A stretch of DNA of 64,000 bases from Pseudaestuariivita rosea (GCF_017592335.1 NZ_JACNMP010000001.1:248001-312000); one strand, 5' to 3'. Numbered from the stretch's first letter, positions 35,742 to 46,149 are shown. The notes: generated from the sequence alone by a model not told the origin. Program-made: numbers and translations.

Positions 35742-36386
35742 ATGCTGAAACTTGCGGATTTGCCCGACGTCATTCCAGTTTTTCCACTGCCCGGGGCGCT
35801 TTTGTTGCCCCGTGCCCGGCTGCCATTGCATATTTTTGAGCCGCGCTATCTGGCGATGCTGGATGATACGCTAAAGACATCGCACAGGCTGCTGGGCATG
35901 ATCCAACCCTACGAAGTGCCAGGGACCGATGAAAAACGTCTTCACTCTATCGGCTGCGCGGGGCGTCTTACGGCGTTTTCCGAAACCGAGGACGGCCGCT
36001 ATATGATCACGCTTAGCGGAATTTGCAGGTTTCGCGTCACGAGTGAGATCACCGGTTTCACCCCTTACCGCCGGTGCGAGGTATCGTGGAAGGGCTTCGA
36101 ACGCGATATCGGCGCACCCGAACATGACACTGGCTTTAAACGCGAAGGTTTTTTGGACCTTCTGGGCAAGTTTTTCGAAGCGCAGCAACTGTCAACAGAC
36201 TGGAGCAGCCTGAAAGAGGCCGAAGACGAATTGCTGATCAACTCACTTTCAATGCTTTGTCCTTTCGACGCCGAAGATAAACAGGCCCTGCTCGAGGCCC
36301 CGTCGCTTGCCACGCGCCGCGAAACGCTGATAACGCTGATGGAATTCGCCCTGCGCGGCGGCACCAGCGAGGAAATTCTGCAGTGA
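35742..36386 (+). CDS. LON substrate-binding domain protein
   Basis: A 214-residue protein consisting of the N-terminal (LAN) domain of Lon protease without ATPase or protease parts: [30 protein letters not shown] is the family opening. Such proteins may bind misfolded proteins or act as adaptors. The stop overlaps the start of the Trm112 gene (GTGA). The preceding gene is the thioredoxin-TPR protein, suggesting a protein-quality context. Confidence 0.87.
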   Translation: MLKLADLPDVIPVFPLPGALLLPRARLPLHIFEPRYLAMLDDTLKTSHRLLGMIQPYEVPGTDEKRLHSIGCAGRLTAFSETEDGRYMITLSGICRFRVTSEITGFTPYRRCEVSWKGFERDIGAPEHDTGFKREGFLDLLGKFFEAQQLSTDWSSLKEAEDELLINSLSMLCPFDAEDKQALLEAPSLATRRETLITLMEFALRGGTSEEILQ

Positions 36387-36562
36387 CCGAAACCACCTTT
36401 GACCGCCATATGCTTGAGGCACTGGTTTGCCCGCAAACCCATGAGCGTCTGGATTATGACGCGGACCAGCAGGAACTGATCTCAAAACGGGCCAAACTGG
36501 CCTTTCCCATCCGCAACGGCATTCCGATCATGCTGGTGGATGAGGCGCGCAAGCTGTCCTAA
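36383..36562 (+). CDS. Trm112-family small protein
   Basis: A 59-residue protein starting at GTG 36383, inside the previous stop (GTGA). The pattern [16 protein letters not shown] and [16 protein letters not shown] matches bacterial Trm112/YcaR proteins, which in other organisms activate methyltransferases. Only the first CP of the zinc-binding CPxC/CP pairs is kept. The last 4 bases, CTAA, serve as stop for this gene and, reversed, for the convergent UbiH-type gene. Confidence 0.85.
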   Translation: MTETTFDRHMLEALVCPQTHERLDYDADQQELISKRAKLAFPIRNGIPIMLVDEARKLS

Positions 36563-37821
36563 ACTGGTTTCCCCTGCAACAGCTTCGGCACGTCGCCGGT
36601 CAGCCCCGCGGCCTCTCGGATAAAGGCGCGACGTGCACGGGGCAGCTTGTTGATCAGCCCCATCCCAAGATCACGGCCCAAACGCAGCAGCGCATTATCA
36701 TTCGAAAACAGCCGGTTAAATCCATCTGTCGCCAGCGCAAGCGTGGCTGAATCAAACCGCCGCCAGCCTTCATACCGGTCCAGCACCGGGCGCGTACCGT
36801 GATCTTCGCCGCGCCGCCGTGCCTCCACCAGAACCTCAACCAAGGCCCCCACATCCCGCAGCCCGGCGTTCAGCCCCTGACCCGCAATCGGATGAATCCC
36901 GTGGGCCGCATCCCCGATCAGCGCCAGCCGGTCCGCCACAAAACTATTCGCTAGCGTCAGGTTCAGCGGATAGGAAAACCGTTTGCCGGCCAGCTTGATC
37001 TGACCCAGAAAATCCCCGAACCGCGGCCGCAGGGCATCCAGAAAATCACTATCGCTCATCTGCGTAATCTTGGCCGCTGTTTCCGTCTTTTCCGCCCAGA
37101 CAATCGACGACCGATTGCCCGTCAGCGGCAAAATCGCCAGGGGTCCGGCTGGCATGAAAAACTGATGTGCAATGCCGTTGTTGGGCTTTTCATGCTCAAT
37201 CGCGCAAACTAGCGCCGTCTGCCCGTAATCCCACCCGGTCCGCTTGATCCCGGCGCGTTCCGCCGTTCCGCTTTGCCGCCCATCCGACCCGACAATCATC
37301 CGCGCGGCCAGATCACGACCCGACGCCAGCGTCACGACAAAATGGGTCGCGTGAACCTCTTGCGTGATAACCGTTTCTTCGGGGATATAAGTGATGCGAT
37401 CCTCGGCCTTGATCTGATCCAGAAACGCCCGCCGCAGATGCCGATCCTCGACCATAAAGCCCATCGGGCCTTCCTCAATCTCGGCATGGTCGAAATGCAT
37501 GAAAAACGGCGACGCCCCTTCGCCCGCACGACCGTCTGATACCTTGATTTCCAAAATGGGCTGGCTGCTATCCCTAACCGCACCCCACACCCCGATGGCC
37601 GACAACAACCGTTGTGACGCCAGCGCCAGCGCATAGCTGCGCCCGTCAAAAGCAGGCAGGCGTCGGGTCGCTGTGGGCAGGCTGTCGACCAGCGTCACAC
37701 GAAAGCCCGCCTGTGCGGCTGCAATCGCCATGGCTGACCCGTTTAACCCGGCCCCCACAATCAAAATATCGCTTATATTTTCCATATTTGGCAATATGGG
37801 CATCGGATCGGGATTGTCCAT
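36559..37821 (-). CDS. UbiH/COQ6-family FAD hydroxylase
   Basis: A 420-residue flavoprotein monooxygenase that would add a hydroxyl group to the ubiquinone ring. Visible are the dinucleotide loop [22 protein letters not shown], the DG-type motif [14 protein letters not shown] and the late FAD motif [23 protein letters not shown]. Which ring position it acts on cannot be told from sequence. The start is uncertain: ATG 37821, with internal ATGs at 37803 and 37785; none has a strong ribosome site. The divergent amidase starts only 47 bases away. Confidence 0.85.
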   Translation of the reverse strand: MDNPDPMPILPNMENISDILIVGAGLNGSAMAIAAAQAGFRVTLVDSLPTATRRLPAFDGRSYALALASQRLLSAIGVWGAVRDSSQPILEIKVSDGRAGEGASPFFMHFDHAEIEEGPMGFMVEDRHLRRAFLDQIKAEDRITYIPEETVITQEVHATHFVVTLASGRDLAARMIVGSDGRQSGTAERAGIKRTGWDYGQTALVCAIEHEKPNNGIAHQFFMPAGPLAILPLTGNRSSIVWAEKTETAAKITQMSDSDFLDALRPRFGDFLGQIKLAGKRFSYPLNLTLANSFVADRLALIGDAAHGIHPIAGQGLNAGLRDVGALVEVLVEARRRGEDHGTRPVLDRYEGWRRFDSATLALATDGFNRLFSNDNALLRLGRDLGMGLINKLPRARRAFIREAAGLTGDVPKLLQGKPV

Positions 37822-37868
37822 GCGTTTGGCTGTCGCTACCTTGCCGCAAAACCATCCATGGGGGTCAC

Positions 37869-39200
37869 ATGTGGCGTTGGAAGAAAATGGGCGCAGCCGC
37901 CCTGGGCCGTGGCATTGCGGCGGGTGAAATTGACCCGGTTGAGCTGACCCAGGGCTTTCTGGACACCATCAACGCACACCCGCTGAAAGATCGCATCTAT
38001 GCCCGCCTGACCCCCGAACGGGCATTGTCCGAGGCGAAAGCCGCCGCCGCCCGCGCCAAGGCCGGGCAGCGCCTTAGCCCGCTGGACGGTGTGCCCGCAT
38101 CCTGGAAAGATCTGTTCGACACCGCAGGCACCGCGACCGAGGCCGGATCAGCTCTGCTAAAGGGCCGCATACCTGATGACGACGCGCAGGTCCTGAAAAA
38201 CGCAACCGCCATGGGCCTGATCTGCCTGGGCAAAACCCATCTGTCTGAACTGGCCTTTTCGGGGCTGGGCTATAACCCGGTCACCGCAACGCCGCCCTGT
38301 GTGAATGACGATCAGGCGGTGTCGGGCGGGTCATCGTCGGGGGCCGCGGCCTCGGTCGCCTTTCATCTGGCGCCTCTGGCCATCGGGTCCGACACCGGTG
38401 GGTCGGTGCGCCTGCCCGCGGCGTGGAACGATCTGGTCGGGCTGAAAACAACCTCGGGCCGGGTGTCGCTGCAGGGCGTCGTCCCGCTTTGTCCGAAGTT
38501 CGATACCGTCGGCCCGCTGTGCCATTCGGTCGAAGATGCGGCATTGGCGCTGGCAGTGCTTGAGGGCAACACGCCGATCGATCTGAACGGTGCGGGGCTC
38601 TCAGGGCGCCGCATGATGGTCCTGAAAACCGTGGCGCACGACGATCTGGCCGAACCTATTGCGGCCGAATTCGCCGCCAGCCTTGACCGGCTTGCTAGGG
38701 CAGGGGTTATCCTGGTCGAGGTCGACGCGCCCGAGGTGGCCGAAGCAATAGCCATCGCCGGTCCCCTTTTCACGGCCGAGGCCTATGGCACATGGGGCAC
38801 CATGATTGAGGCTAACCCGGATATGATGTTCGACCAGGTCCGCGAACGTTTTCGCGCGGGGGCCCAGGTGAAGGCCCCGGACTACGTCGCCGCCTGGCAA
38901 AAGCTGGATCAGCTGCGCACCACGTTTCTGGCCCGCCTGTCGGGCTTCGACGCGGCCATCGTCCCATCGGCCCCCAACATGCCGCCCAAACTTGATCGCC
39001 TGATCGCGGATTCCGATTACTTCGTGACGCAAAACCTGCTGGCCCTGCGAAACACACGCATCGGCAATCTGATGGGCCTATGCGGTCTGACACTACCCAC
39101 CCACACACCGTCCGTCGGGGTTACTTTGCTGGGCATGCCCTTCGCCGAAGAACGCCTGCTAAGACTGGGCCACGCCAGCGAAGAGCTGTTTCATCATTGA
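37869..39200 (+). CDS. Amidase-signature family amidohydrolase
   Basis: A 443-residue amidase-signature enzyme. The Ser-cisSer-Lys triad is visible: lysine in VPASWKDLFD near 79, cis-serine in SGGSSSGAAASVAF near 156, nucleophile in GSDTGGSVRLPA near 180. Substrate is unknown; the family includes GatA, but the short neighbourhood has no gatB or gatC. Start is ATG 37869 with GGGGGT upstream; the reading frame extends to 37614 on paper, across the UbiH-type gene, and is rejected. Confidence 0.87.
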   Translation: MWRWKKMGAAALGRGIAAGEIDPVELTQGFLDTINAHPLKDRIYARLTPERALSEAKAAAARAKAGQRLSPLDGVPASWKDLFDTAGTATEAGSALLKGRIPDDDAQVLKNATAMGLICLGKTHLSELAFSGLGYNPVTATPPCVNDDQAVSGGSSSGAAASVAFHLAPLAIGSDTGGSVRLPAAWNDLVGLKTTSGRVSLQGVVPLCPKFDTVGPLCHSVEDAALALAVLEGNTPIDLNGAGLSGRRMMVLKTVAHDDLAEPIAAEFAASLDRLARAGVILVEVDAPEVAEAIAIAGPLFTAEAYGTWGTMIEANPDMMFDQVRERFRAGAQVKAPDYVAAWQKLDQLRTTFLARLSGFDAAIVPSAPNMPPKLDRLIADSDYFVTQNLLALRNTRIGNLMGLCGLTLPTHTPSVGVTLLGMPFAEERLLRLGHASEELFHH

Positions 39201-39250
39201 AATTTTGTGCTGATTTCAGGGGCGGCGCATGTTTGCCAAACTCTGTCGCA

Positions 39251-39271
39251 GTCCCGGACTTGATCCGGGAC
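39251..39271. repeat. GTCCCGGA-CTTGA-TCCGGGAC palindrome
   Basis: A perfect 8-bp stem with a CTTGA loop in the 88-base spacer between the convergent amidase and manC genes. Palindromes built on CCGGACTTGATCCGG are common dispersed elements in alphaproteobacterial spacers. It could also stop transcription from both sides, though no T run follows. Confidence 0.6.
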
Positions 39272-39288
39272 CTCTTGAGTCTAATCGC

Positions 39289-40704
39289 TTACTTACGCGC
39301 ATAAGCATCATCATACCGCACGATATCATCTTCGCCCAGATAGCTGCCCGTCTGAACCTCAATCAAGACCATCGGCACTTTGCCCGGGTTTTCCAGCCTG
39401 TGCGGCACGCCCAACGGCACATAGATCGACTCATTTTCTGACAACAGTTTCGTGGTTTCGCCCACCGTCGCACGCGCGGTTCCAGCCACCACGATCCAGT
39501 GTTCCGACCGGTGCACATGGCTTTGCAGGCTAAGCGATGCACCCGGATGCACATGGATGCGTTTGACCTGAAACCGGTCGCCCAGCACCAGCGTTTCGAA
39601 CCAGCCCCAGGGTCTGTGATCGATCGGTAGCTGGTCGGCCTGACGGGTCTGTTTTTCCTTCAGGACCGTCACAGCCTGTTTCACATTTTGCGCCTCTGAG
39701 ATATCGGCCACCATCACTGCATCACGCATCGCTACTGCCACCACATTTTTCAAACCAATTCCAACCAACTCGATATCGTCCGCCTCGGACCGCAACAGCG
39801 TGTTTTCGCAATCCAGCACGGTTGCGTTTTCACTTAACGCATTGCCATCGTTATCTTTCTCACTTTCCTGCCAGACCGACCCCCAACTGCCCAGATCAGA
39901 CCATTGCCCGTCAAAGGGGACGACAGCCATGTTGTCTGCCTTCTCCATAATCGCGTAATCGATCGACAGATCCGGCATGGCCTGCCACGCATTTTGGTCC
40001 AGCCGGGTAAAGCCCAGATCCATTTGCGCGTCTTCCAGCGCCTGACGCGCCGCAGCCAGGATATCAGGCGCATAAGCGGCATAGGCGTCGATCAGAACGC
40101 GGGACTTGGTCAAAAAAACGCCTGCATTCCAAAGGTAATTGGGGTCTTTCAAGAAAGCCTGGGCCTGCGGTGCATCCGGCTTTTCGGTAAACCGCACCAG
40201 TGTTTTGGTGTCTGGATACGTCTGCGTTCCCGCTTCGATCCAGCCATAGCCGGTTTCGGCCCGCGTCGGCACGATCCCAAAGGTCACGATCTGACCATCC
40301 AGCGCTGCTGGCACGCCCGCCCTAACCGCCTGACGAAATTGCCTGGCGTCAGAAATCGCGTGATCCGAGGGAACAAGAACCATAAGACCATCAGGGTCGC
40401 CTTGCATCACCCTTAATGCCGCCACGGCAGCGGCGGGTGCGGTGTTTCGCCCGAAAGGCTCAATCAGGATATCGGTCGGGCGGGCCTGAACCACATCCAG
40501 TTGTTTTGTAACGATAAATCGGAACGGATCAGCCGTGACGACCATGGGCTGTGTGAAGTCAGACGCCCTAAATCTGCGCACGGCCGCCTGAAACAGGCTT
40601 TCGTCCCCCAACAGCGATGCAAACTGCTTTGGGTAGCTGCCCCGCGACAGTGGCCAAAGACGGGTCCCCGACCCTCCACACAAAAGAACTGGCGTTATCT
40701 GCAA
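39289..40704 (-). CDS. manC: Mannose-1-phosphate guanylyltransferase / mannose-6-phosphate isomerase
   Basis: A 471-residue two-domain enzyme making GDP-mannose for surface polysaccharides. The N-terminal nucleotidyltransferase shows LLCGGSGTRLWPLSR at 7-21; the C-terminal cupin domain (from about 355, RPWGWFETL) ends in the isomerase part with HRLENPG. Start is TTG 40704 with GATGGGGCGG upstream; that site lies in the 3' arm of a leader stem-loop. No other polysaccharide genes are adjacent, so its product probably serves several pathways. Confidence 0.92.
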   Translation of the reverse strand: MQITPVLLCGGSGTRLWPLSRGSYPKQFASLLGDESLFQAAVRRFRASDFTQPMVVTADPFRFIVTKQLDVVQARPTDILIEPFGRNTAPAAAVAALRVMQGDPDGLMVLVPSDHAISDARQFRQAVRAGVPAALDGQIVTFGIVPTRAETGYGWIEAGTQTYPDTKTLVRFTEKPDAPQAQAFLKDPNYLWNAGVFLTKSRVLIDAYAAYAPDILAAARQALEDAQMDLGFTRLDQNAWQAMPDLSIDYAIMEKADNMAVVPFDGQWSDLGSWGSVWQESEKDNDGNALSENATVLDCENTLLRSEADDIELVGIGLKNVVAVAMRDAVMVADISEAQNVKQAVTVLKEKQTRQADQLPIDHRPWGWFETLVLGDRFQVKRIHVHPGASLSLQSHVHRSEHWIVVAGTARATVGETTKLLSENESIYVPLGVPHRLENPGKVPMVLIEVQTGSYLGEDDIVRYDDAYARK

Positions 40705-40708
40705 AACC

Positions 40709-40770
40709 GCCCCATCCGACGTTACACCCGGCCTCTGAACTGATTTACCATCTGTTCACCTTGATGGGGC
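40709..40770 (-). promoter_or_regulatory. Nested inverted repeats in the manC leader
   Basis: Outer arms GCCCCATC (40709-40716) and GATGGGGC (40763-40770) are perfect. Within them TGAACTGAT (40736-40744) faces ATCTGTTCA (40750-40758), with one T:T mismatch and a TTACC loop. On the manC RNA the distal outer arm contains the GGGG of the ribosome site and would be paired. It could be a translational switch, an operator, or a weak terminator for the upstream pcs gene. Confidence 0.5.
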
Positions 40771-40805
40771 AAATTAGTTAACAGTTTCTATCTTTTTCCG
40801 ATGGA

Positions 40806-41501
40806 TCAGGCCTTTGACGCCGGAAATACCTGCTGCACCAACCCGACCAGCACCAGATAGAGACTGCTGATCGAAAGCGCCCAGATGATCCACGGATTGG
40901 GGTCAAACTGCACCCAAGCGGCCCAAACCGCACAGATCGTCCAAAGGATCATCATGGTCAGCGACAACGGTCGCCAGCGTAGGGTTCGCACCGGGTGAAT
41001 GAATTTCCACGGGACAAACATCGCGATGGCCAGGACGGTCACAATTCCCAGAACGATCAAATCGCCCGGTTGCGTTGTGAACAGGACAATCACAACCATG
41101 TTCCAGCATCCGGGAAATCCGGCAAATGAATTATCCTTTGTTTTCATGCGGGTATCGGCAAAATACATGGCTGAGGCGAAGGTGATGACAATCAACGCAA
41201 ACCAACCCGGCCAACCCGTCAGCAACCCCGATTTGAACAGCGCATAGGCCGGAATGAAGACATAGGTCAGATAGTCGATGATCAGATCCAACAGCACGCC
41301 GTCAAATTCGGGGGCGTGGGATTTGACGTGGTATCGCCGTGCCAAGGGCCCATCGATGCCATCGACCACCAGGGCCACGACCAGCCACAAGAACATCATG
41401 CTCCAGTCCTCTTCCACCGCAGCAATCAGGGCCAGCATCGCGAAAACGGCGCCGGTTGCGGTGAAAAGATGCACTAGAAGGGCTTTGATACGTTGGCTCA
41501 T
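40806..41501 (-). CDS. pcs: Phosphatidylcholine synthase
   Basis: A 231-residue integral membrane CDP-alcohol phosphotransferase that condenses CDP-diacylglycerol with choline to make phosphatidylcholine, a pathway found mainly in alphaproteobacteria. The signature DGIDGPLARRYHVKSHAPEFDG-(x)-LDLIID is intact, with aspartates for metal binding. About eight transmembrane segments fit. Start is ATG 41501; the TTG one codon upstream is possible. Confidence 0.88.
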   Translation of the reverse strand: MSQRIKALLVHLFTATGAVFAMLALIAAVEEDWSMMFLWLVVALVVDGIDGPLARRYHVKSHAPEFDGVLLDLIIDYLTYVFIPAYALFKSGLLTGWPGWFALIVITFASAMYFADTRMKTKDNSFAGFPGCWNMVVIVLFTTQPGDLIVLGIVTVLAIAMFVPWKFIHPVRTLRWRPLSLTMMILWTICAVWAAWVQFDPNPWIIWALSISSLYLVLVGLVQQVFPASKA

Positions 41502-41536
41502 CAAAATGTCATGACGTAAAAAAATCGGTAGTTCAA

Positions 41537-42457
41537 TCAGGCTTTTGGGTGCGCTTTTTCGTAAACTTCCATCAGATGGGCGGTGTCAACGGCGGTATAG
41601 GCCTGGGTTGTCGACAGACTGGCATGCCCCAGCAATTCCTGTATCGCCCGCAGGTCACCACCCGCCGTCAGTAGGTGCGTTGCAAATGAGTGGCGCATTG
41701 CATGCGGCGTCGCGGTTGCGGGCAGGCCAAGCTGCAGTCGTGTTTGCTGCATGACCTTCTGGATCAGACGGGGGGACAAGGCGCCGCCACGAACGCCTTT
41801 GAACAGCGCCGTATCAGGCGTGATCGGATGCGGGCAGATGTCGACATAGGCCTGAACCGCATCGCGCGCAGCACCGATCACCGGAACAACACGTTCTTTT
41901 CCACCCTTGCCGATAATTCTAAGGCTTTCGGACAAAGGCACATCTCGCCCGGTCAGGCCCAGGGCCTCGGAAATGCGCAAACCGCAGCCATACAGCAACG
42001 TCACAACAGCCACATCGCGGGCGGCGACCCAGGGTATCATGGATTGCAGCTCAACCGTTTCAATCAGCGTCTTTGCGGCGTCTTTGGCCAAAGGCCGGGG
42101 CAGTTTTTTCTGAAAGCGCGGGGATCGCGTTGCCAGAATGGCGGTGGGGCCAAACCCTTCACGCTCGGCCAGCCATCGGACAAAGCTTTTGACTGCCGAC
42201 AGCATCCGCGCCAAAGACCGTGCGCTGATACCGCGCCCCCGCTCATGGGCCATCCACGCGCGCATGTCGCTGATTTTAATGGTGGAAAAGGCGCTGATAC
42301 CCAAGGGGCCGCCTTTGTGACCCGTCATGAATGTCAGGAAAGCGACGACGTCCGTGCGATAAGCTGTGATCGTGTTATCAGACGATGTCGACAGCGATTT
42401 TTGATGTTTCAGCCAGTTTTCAAGTGCATCGCGTGCGGCAGGCGAAATCTGGGTCAC
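41537..42457 (-). CDS. xerC: Tyrosine recombinase XerC
   Basis: Resolves chromosome dimers at dif with XerD. The 306-residue protein has the catalytic residues in order: arginine in GCGLRISEAL, lysine in GKGGKERVVPV, HAMRHSFATHLL, GHASLSTTQAYT with the final tyrosine. Start is GTG overlapping the DUF484 stop (GTGA). The pair DUF484-xerC is also found in gammaproteobacteria. Confidence 0.93.
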   Translation of the reverse strand: MTQISPAARDALENWLKHQKSLSTSSDNTITAYRTDVVAFLTFMTGHKGGPLGISAFSTIKISDMRAWMAHERGRGISARSLARMLSAVKSFVRWLAEREGFGPTAILATRSPRFQKKLPRPLAKDAAKTLIETVELQSMIPWVAARDVAVVTLLYGCGLRISEALGLTGRDVPLSESLRIIGKGGKERVVPVIGAARDAVQAYVDICPHPITPDTALFKGVRGGALSPRLIQKVMQQTRLQLGLPATATPHAMRHSFATHLLTAGGDLRAIQELLGHASLSTTQAYTAVDTAHLMEVYEKAHPKA

Positions 42458-43185
42458 GACAACCAGCGGCGCATCGATCTTTCAAAAACCCCGCCGAAAA
42501 AGGTCAACAGATCAGTGCCTTGGCTTTGTTGAAACTGATCTTTATCCTTCGATCCCATGACCAACATGCCAGGCAGACGTCCGTTGCCCAGATCAAGTTT
42601 GATGCAGGCCTCTGACTGAATTTCCTCGGCCCCTTCGCCATAGAGCGCCTCGTCAATGTATTCGACGCTGCGCAGAGTAACAGGGCGTTCAGTGACGCCG
42701 TTGCCGAAGGTGATGTAATTGTCGACATACCCGGGTTCGGCAACGATCAGAACGTCATCCAGCTGATCAACATTCAAATCAGGATCAGATTGCACCGTTT
42801 CCAGCACCAGACGAATGGCATCGACTCGTAGGGTTTGGGCAACGTCACCGTTCAGGTTGCAAAGAAAATCTTCGAATTCCAGCGGATCCAGCATCGACAA
42901 AATGGCGCGATGCACCTGATTTGTGCCCGACAGATTTTCGTAGGCGGCGGCGATGACGGATTTATGAGTGCCTTCCAAGCGGTCCAACCGCGATTCAAGC
43001 CGTTGCATGGCAATGCCACGCAGATCAATGATATTGTCACCCATCGACTGAGTGTTGCCATCGACCAACGCCCGCATAACATCCTGATCTTCAAGGATAA
43101 GATCAGGTTCTTCGATTATTTTTGCGCGCACATCCTCAGCGATCTGTGCAGGCTGCTCTAGCTGTTCCTCACGCTGATTTTCCAC
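42454..43185 (-). CDS. DUF484 protein
   Basis: A 243-residue GAF-like protein of the DUF484 family, the usual upstream partner of xerC. Typical parts are FEDFLCNLNGDVAQTLRVDAIRLVLE and SEACIKLDLGNGRLPGMLVMGSKD, ending TFFGGVFERSMRRWL. Start is GTG 43185 with GGGA upstream. Role unknown; translational coupling to xerC suggests a link to chromosome processing, unproven. Confidence 0.85.
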   Translation of the reverse strand: MENQREEQLEQPAQIAEDVRAKIIEEPDLILEDQDVMRALVDGNTQSMGDNIIDLRGIAMQRLESRLDRLEGTHKSVIAAAYENLSGTNQVHRAILSMLDPLEFEDFLCNLNGDVAQTLRVDAIRLVLETVQSDPDLNVDQLDDVLIVAEPGYVDNYITFGNGVTERPVTLRSVEYIDEALYGEGAEEIQSEACIKLDLGNGRLPGMLVMGSKDKDQFQQSQGTDLLTFFGGVFERSMRRWLS

Positions 43186-43209
43186 GATCCCACCACTATC
43201 GTTATATCG

Positions 43210-43863
43210 TTACAATATTTTCTGGCCTGTTTTTGCCCAATCAGCCAGAAACATTTCAAGTCCTTTATCAGTCAACGGGTGTTCGGCCAACTTTTTTATC
43301 ACAGCTGGTGGTGCCGTTATCACATCTGCGCCGATCCGCGCACTGTCCAGCACATGATTCACCGACCGGATAGAAGCTGCCAAAATCTCCGTCTCGAACC
43401 CATAGTTGTCATAGATCTGACGAATATCTGCAATCAGATCCATACCATCTAGGTTAATGTCATCCAGCCGGCCAATGAAGGGGGAAATGAACGTAGCACC
43501 CGCTTTTGCGGCCAACAGTGCCTGATTTGCCGAAAAGCAAAGCGTTACATTTACCATTTTTCCTTCGCCTGTCAGTACCTTACAGGCTTTCAGGCCATTC
43601 CAGGTCAATGGCAGCTTAACGGCAATATTTGGCGCAACTTCAGCCAGATGGCGACCTTCAGCAATCATTTTGTCCGCTTCGGTTGCAACAACTTCGGCAC
43701 TGACGGGGCCATCGACCAGGTCGCAGATCTCTTTTGTGACCTCAAGAATGTCGCGACCCGACTTCAGGATCAGTGACGGGTTCGTCGTGACCCCATCCAC
43801 CATACCCAGATCGTTCAGTTCTGCGATTTGATCGATTTCAGCGGTGTCGACGAAGAATTTCAT
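43210..43863 (-). CDS. fsa: Fructose-6-phosphate aldolase / small transaldolase
   Basis: A 217-residue TIM-barrel aldolase. [13 protein letters not shown], then [10 protein letters not shown] and the Schiff-base lysine in [13 protein letters not shown] (about K88) identify the TalC/FSA group. Length and sequence do not separate fructose-6-phosphate aldolase from a short transaldolase. Start is ATG 43863 with ACAGGA upstream. It is the third of the minus-strand group after DUF484 and xerC and diverges from priA. Confidence 0.88.
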   Translation of the reverse strand: MKFFVDTAEIDQIAELNDLGMVDGVTTNPSLILKSGRDILEVTKEICDLVDGPVSAEVVATEADKMIAEGRHLAEVAPNIAVKLPLTWNGLKACKVLTGEGKMVNVTLCFSANQALLAAKAGATFISPFIGRLDDINLDGMDLIADIRQIYDNYGFETEILAASIRSVNHVLDSARIGADVITAPPAVIKKLAEHPLTDKGLEMFLADWAKTGQKIL

Positions 43864-43947
43864 GTTGGTGATCCTGTTAGGGTTGGCCTTTTGCACTTCA
43901 GCGTTTACCCCAAGGAACGGCTGGCTGAAACCCCTGATGGACGTGGC

Positions 43948-46143
43948 GTGGAAACTTCTGATTTCTTTGACGAAGGTGATCTGGTCGCGGTGCTGACAAC
44001 GCAACCGCTGGACCGGCTGCTGGACTATAAGGCGCCCGAGGGCGGCTGTGCTCTGGGGGCTTTTGTTGAGGTGCCGTTGGGGCCGCGCAAGGTCATCGGT
44101 GTTGTCTGGGGCAAAGGGCGCGGTGATTATGACTATGCCAAAATCCGCAGTGTTATCCGTGTCTTGGACGCGGCCCCGATGCGCGAGGAAATGCGCCTGT
44201 TTCTGACCCGTGCGGCCGATTATACGCTGACCCCTATGCCGGCGATGCTGCGGTTGGCCACCCGCGCGCCGGGCCTGGGGGATCCGCCATCGATGCGCAA
44301 GATTTATCGCTTGGGGTCCAGCATGCCGGATCGCCTGACCGATGCACGGGCGCGCGTGCTGCAGGTTTTGCGCGATTATGGTGGTTTGTCATTTACACTG
44401 AAGGAACTGGCCGAACAGGCCGGTGTCACCACGTCTGTTGTCAAAGGGCTTGTGAAACTGAGCGCCGTCGCCGAAGAAGACAGCCCGCGCGACCTGCCCT
44501 ATCCCCATCTTGATTCCGATCATGCCAGCAAGGATCTGACAACCGATCAGGCCACCTGCGCCGATGCTTTGCGCGCCAGTATTCGCACAGACGACTATGG
44601 CACGACGCTGCTGAAAGGTGTCACAGGCTCTGGCAAGACCGAGGTCTACCTTGAGGCCGTCGCCGAATGTCTGCGCCAGCGGCGGCAGGCCCTGGTATTG
44701 TTGCCGGAAATCGCGCTGACGTCTGAGTTTCTGACGCGTGTCCAAGACCGCTTTGGCGCGCAGCCCGCTGAATGGCATTCCGGCGTCACCATGACCGAAC
44801 GCCGTCGCGCCTGGAAGATGGTGGGTCAGGGGGCAGCACAATTGGTGGTGGGCGCGCGATCGGCGCTGTTTTTACCCTATCAGAACCTGGGTCTGGTCGT
44901 CGTAGATGAGGAACACGATACATCCTACAAACAAGAGGACGGCGTGCTTTACAACGCCCGCGATATGGCTGTTTTGCGCGCCTCAATCCTTGGGGCGCAA
45001 GTTATTCTGGCCTCGGCCACGCCATCGCTGGAAACCTGGGCCAATGCCGAGGCCGGCAAGTACAACAGGCTTGAACTGACGTCGCGGTTTGGCTCATCGA
45101 TGCTGCCGGATATGCGGGCGATTGATATGCGGGATGAAACCCTGCCATCGGATCGCTGGATTTCTGATACACTGCAAAAGGCCGTGCAAACTCGGTTGGA
45201 TCAGGGCGAACAAGCGCTTTTGTTCATCAACCGTCGGGGCTATGCGCCCATTACGCTATGCCGCGCCTGCGGGCATCAGATTGGCTGCGACCACTGTGAT
45301 GCGCGGATGGTCGAACACCGTTTTCAAAAACGCCTGATGTGCCATCAGTGTGGGGAAACCAAGCCTATCCCAAAGATCTGCCCGAATTGTGGGGCCGAGG
45401 ACCGGCTGGCCGCCGTCGGGCCGGGCGTCGAACGCTTGACGGAAGAGGCTACGAAGCTGTTTCCTGATGCGCGGATCGCCACGCTGTCGTCGGATCTTTA
45501 CGGATCGGCCCGCGCGCTGAAGGCACAGATCGAGGAAATTGCGAATGGCGGCGCCGATCTGATCATCGGCACGCAGTTGGTGGCCAAGGGGCATAATTTC
45601 AAAAATCTGACGCTGGTCGGCGTGATCGATGCTGATCTGGGTCTGCAGGGGTCCGACCTGCGCGCGGCGGAACGCACATTTCAACTGATGCGGCAGGTGT
45701 CTGGCCGGGCCGGCCGCGCTGACAAACCAGGGCAGGCGCTATTGCAGACCTATCAACCCGACCACCCGGTGATCCGCGCGATCCTGTCGGGGGATGAGGA
45801 GGACTTCTGGCGCGCCGAGGCGTCCGAACGTCGCCATGCGGCCGTGCCACCCTATGGTCGGATGGCGGGCATTGTTCTTAGCAGCCCCGATATTCAGGAA
45901 GTCTTTGATTTCGGGAATGAAATGGCGCGCAACGATGGACCACTTCGGCAGGTGAACGCCCAGCTTTTCGGCCCTGCACCGGCCCCCATTGCACGGGTTC
46001 GTGGACGTCATCGCGTCAGGTTATTGGTCAAAGCGGATAAATCAGTACCATTGCAAGCAGCGCTTTCGCGTTGGGTCGCACAATTCAAGCAGCCAAACAA
46101 CCTGCGCCTGACAATCGATATCGACCCGCAAAGCTTCTACTGA
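43948..46143 (+). CDS. priA: Primosomal replication protein PriA (helicase)
   Basis: Restarts stalled replication forks. The 731-residue protein has the expected order: DNA-binding N-terminus ([21 protein letters not shown]), helicase Walker [16 protein letters not shown] box, and eight zinc cysteines in two groups around [13 protein letters not shown] and [18 protein letters not shown]. The start used is GTG 43948, which gives the family's usual length; the frame extends upstream to 43828 across the fsa leader and lacks support. A terminator follows at 46150-46176. Confidence 0.92.
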   Translation: METSDFFDEGDLVAVLTTQPLDRLLDYKAPEGGCALGAFVEVPLGPRKVIGVVWGKGRGDYDYAKIRSVIRVLDAAPMREEMRLFLTRAADYTLTPMPAMLRLATRAPGLGDPPSMRKIYRLGSSMPDRLTDARARVLQVLRDYGGLSFTLKELAEQAGVTTSVVKGLVKLSAVAEEDSPRDLPYPHLDSDHASKDLTTDQATCADALRASIRTDDYGTTLLKGVTGSGKTEVYLEAVAECLRQRRQALVLLPEIALTSEFLTRVQDRFGAQPAEWHSGVTMTERRRAWKMVGQGAAQLVVGARSALFLPYQNLGLVVVDEEHDTSYKQEDGVLYNARDMAVLRASILGAQVILASATPSLETWANAEAGKYNRLELTSRFGSSMLPDMRAIDMRDETLPSDRWISDTLQKAVQTRLDQGEQALLFINRRGYAPITLCRACGHQIGCDHCDARMVEHRFQKRLMCHQCGETKPIPKICPNCGAEDRLAAVGPGVERLTEEATKLFPDARIATLSSDLYGSARALKAQIEEIANGGADLIIGTQLVAKGHNFKNLTLVGVIDADLGLQGSDLRAAERTFQLMRQVSGRAGRADKPGQALLQTYQPDHPVIRAILSGDEEDFWRAEASERRHAAVPPYGRMAGIVLSSPDIQEVFDFGNEMARNDGPLRQVNAQLFGPAPAPIARVRGRHRVRLLVKADKSVPLQAALSRWVAQFKQPNNLRLTIDIDPQSFY

Positions 46144-46149
46144 AACAAA

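Noticed and set aside
37614-37868. Longer amidase start
   Set aside because: It overlaps the UbiH-type gene on the other strand; the amidase domain starts at 37869 with a GGGGG site.
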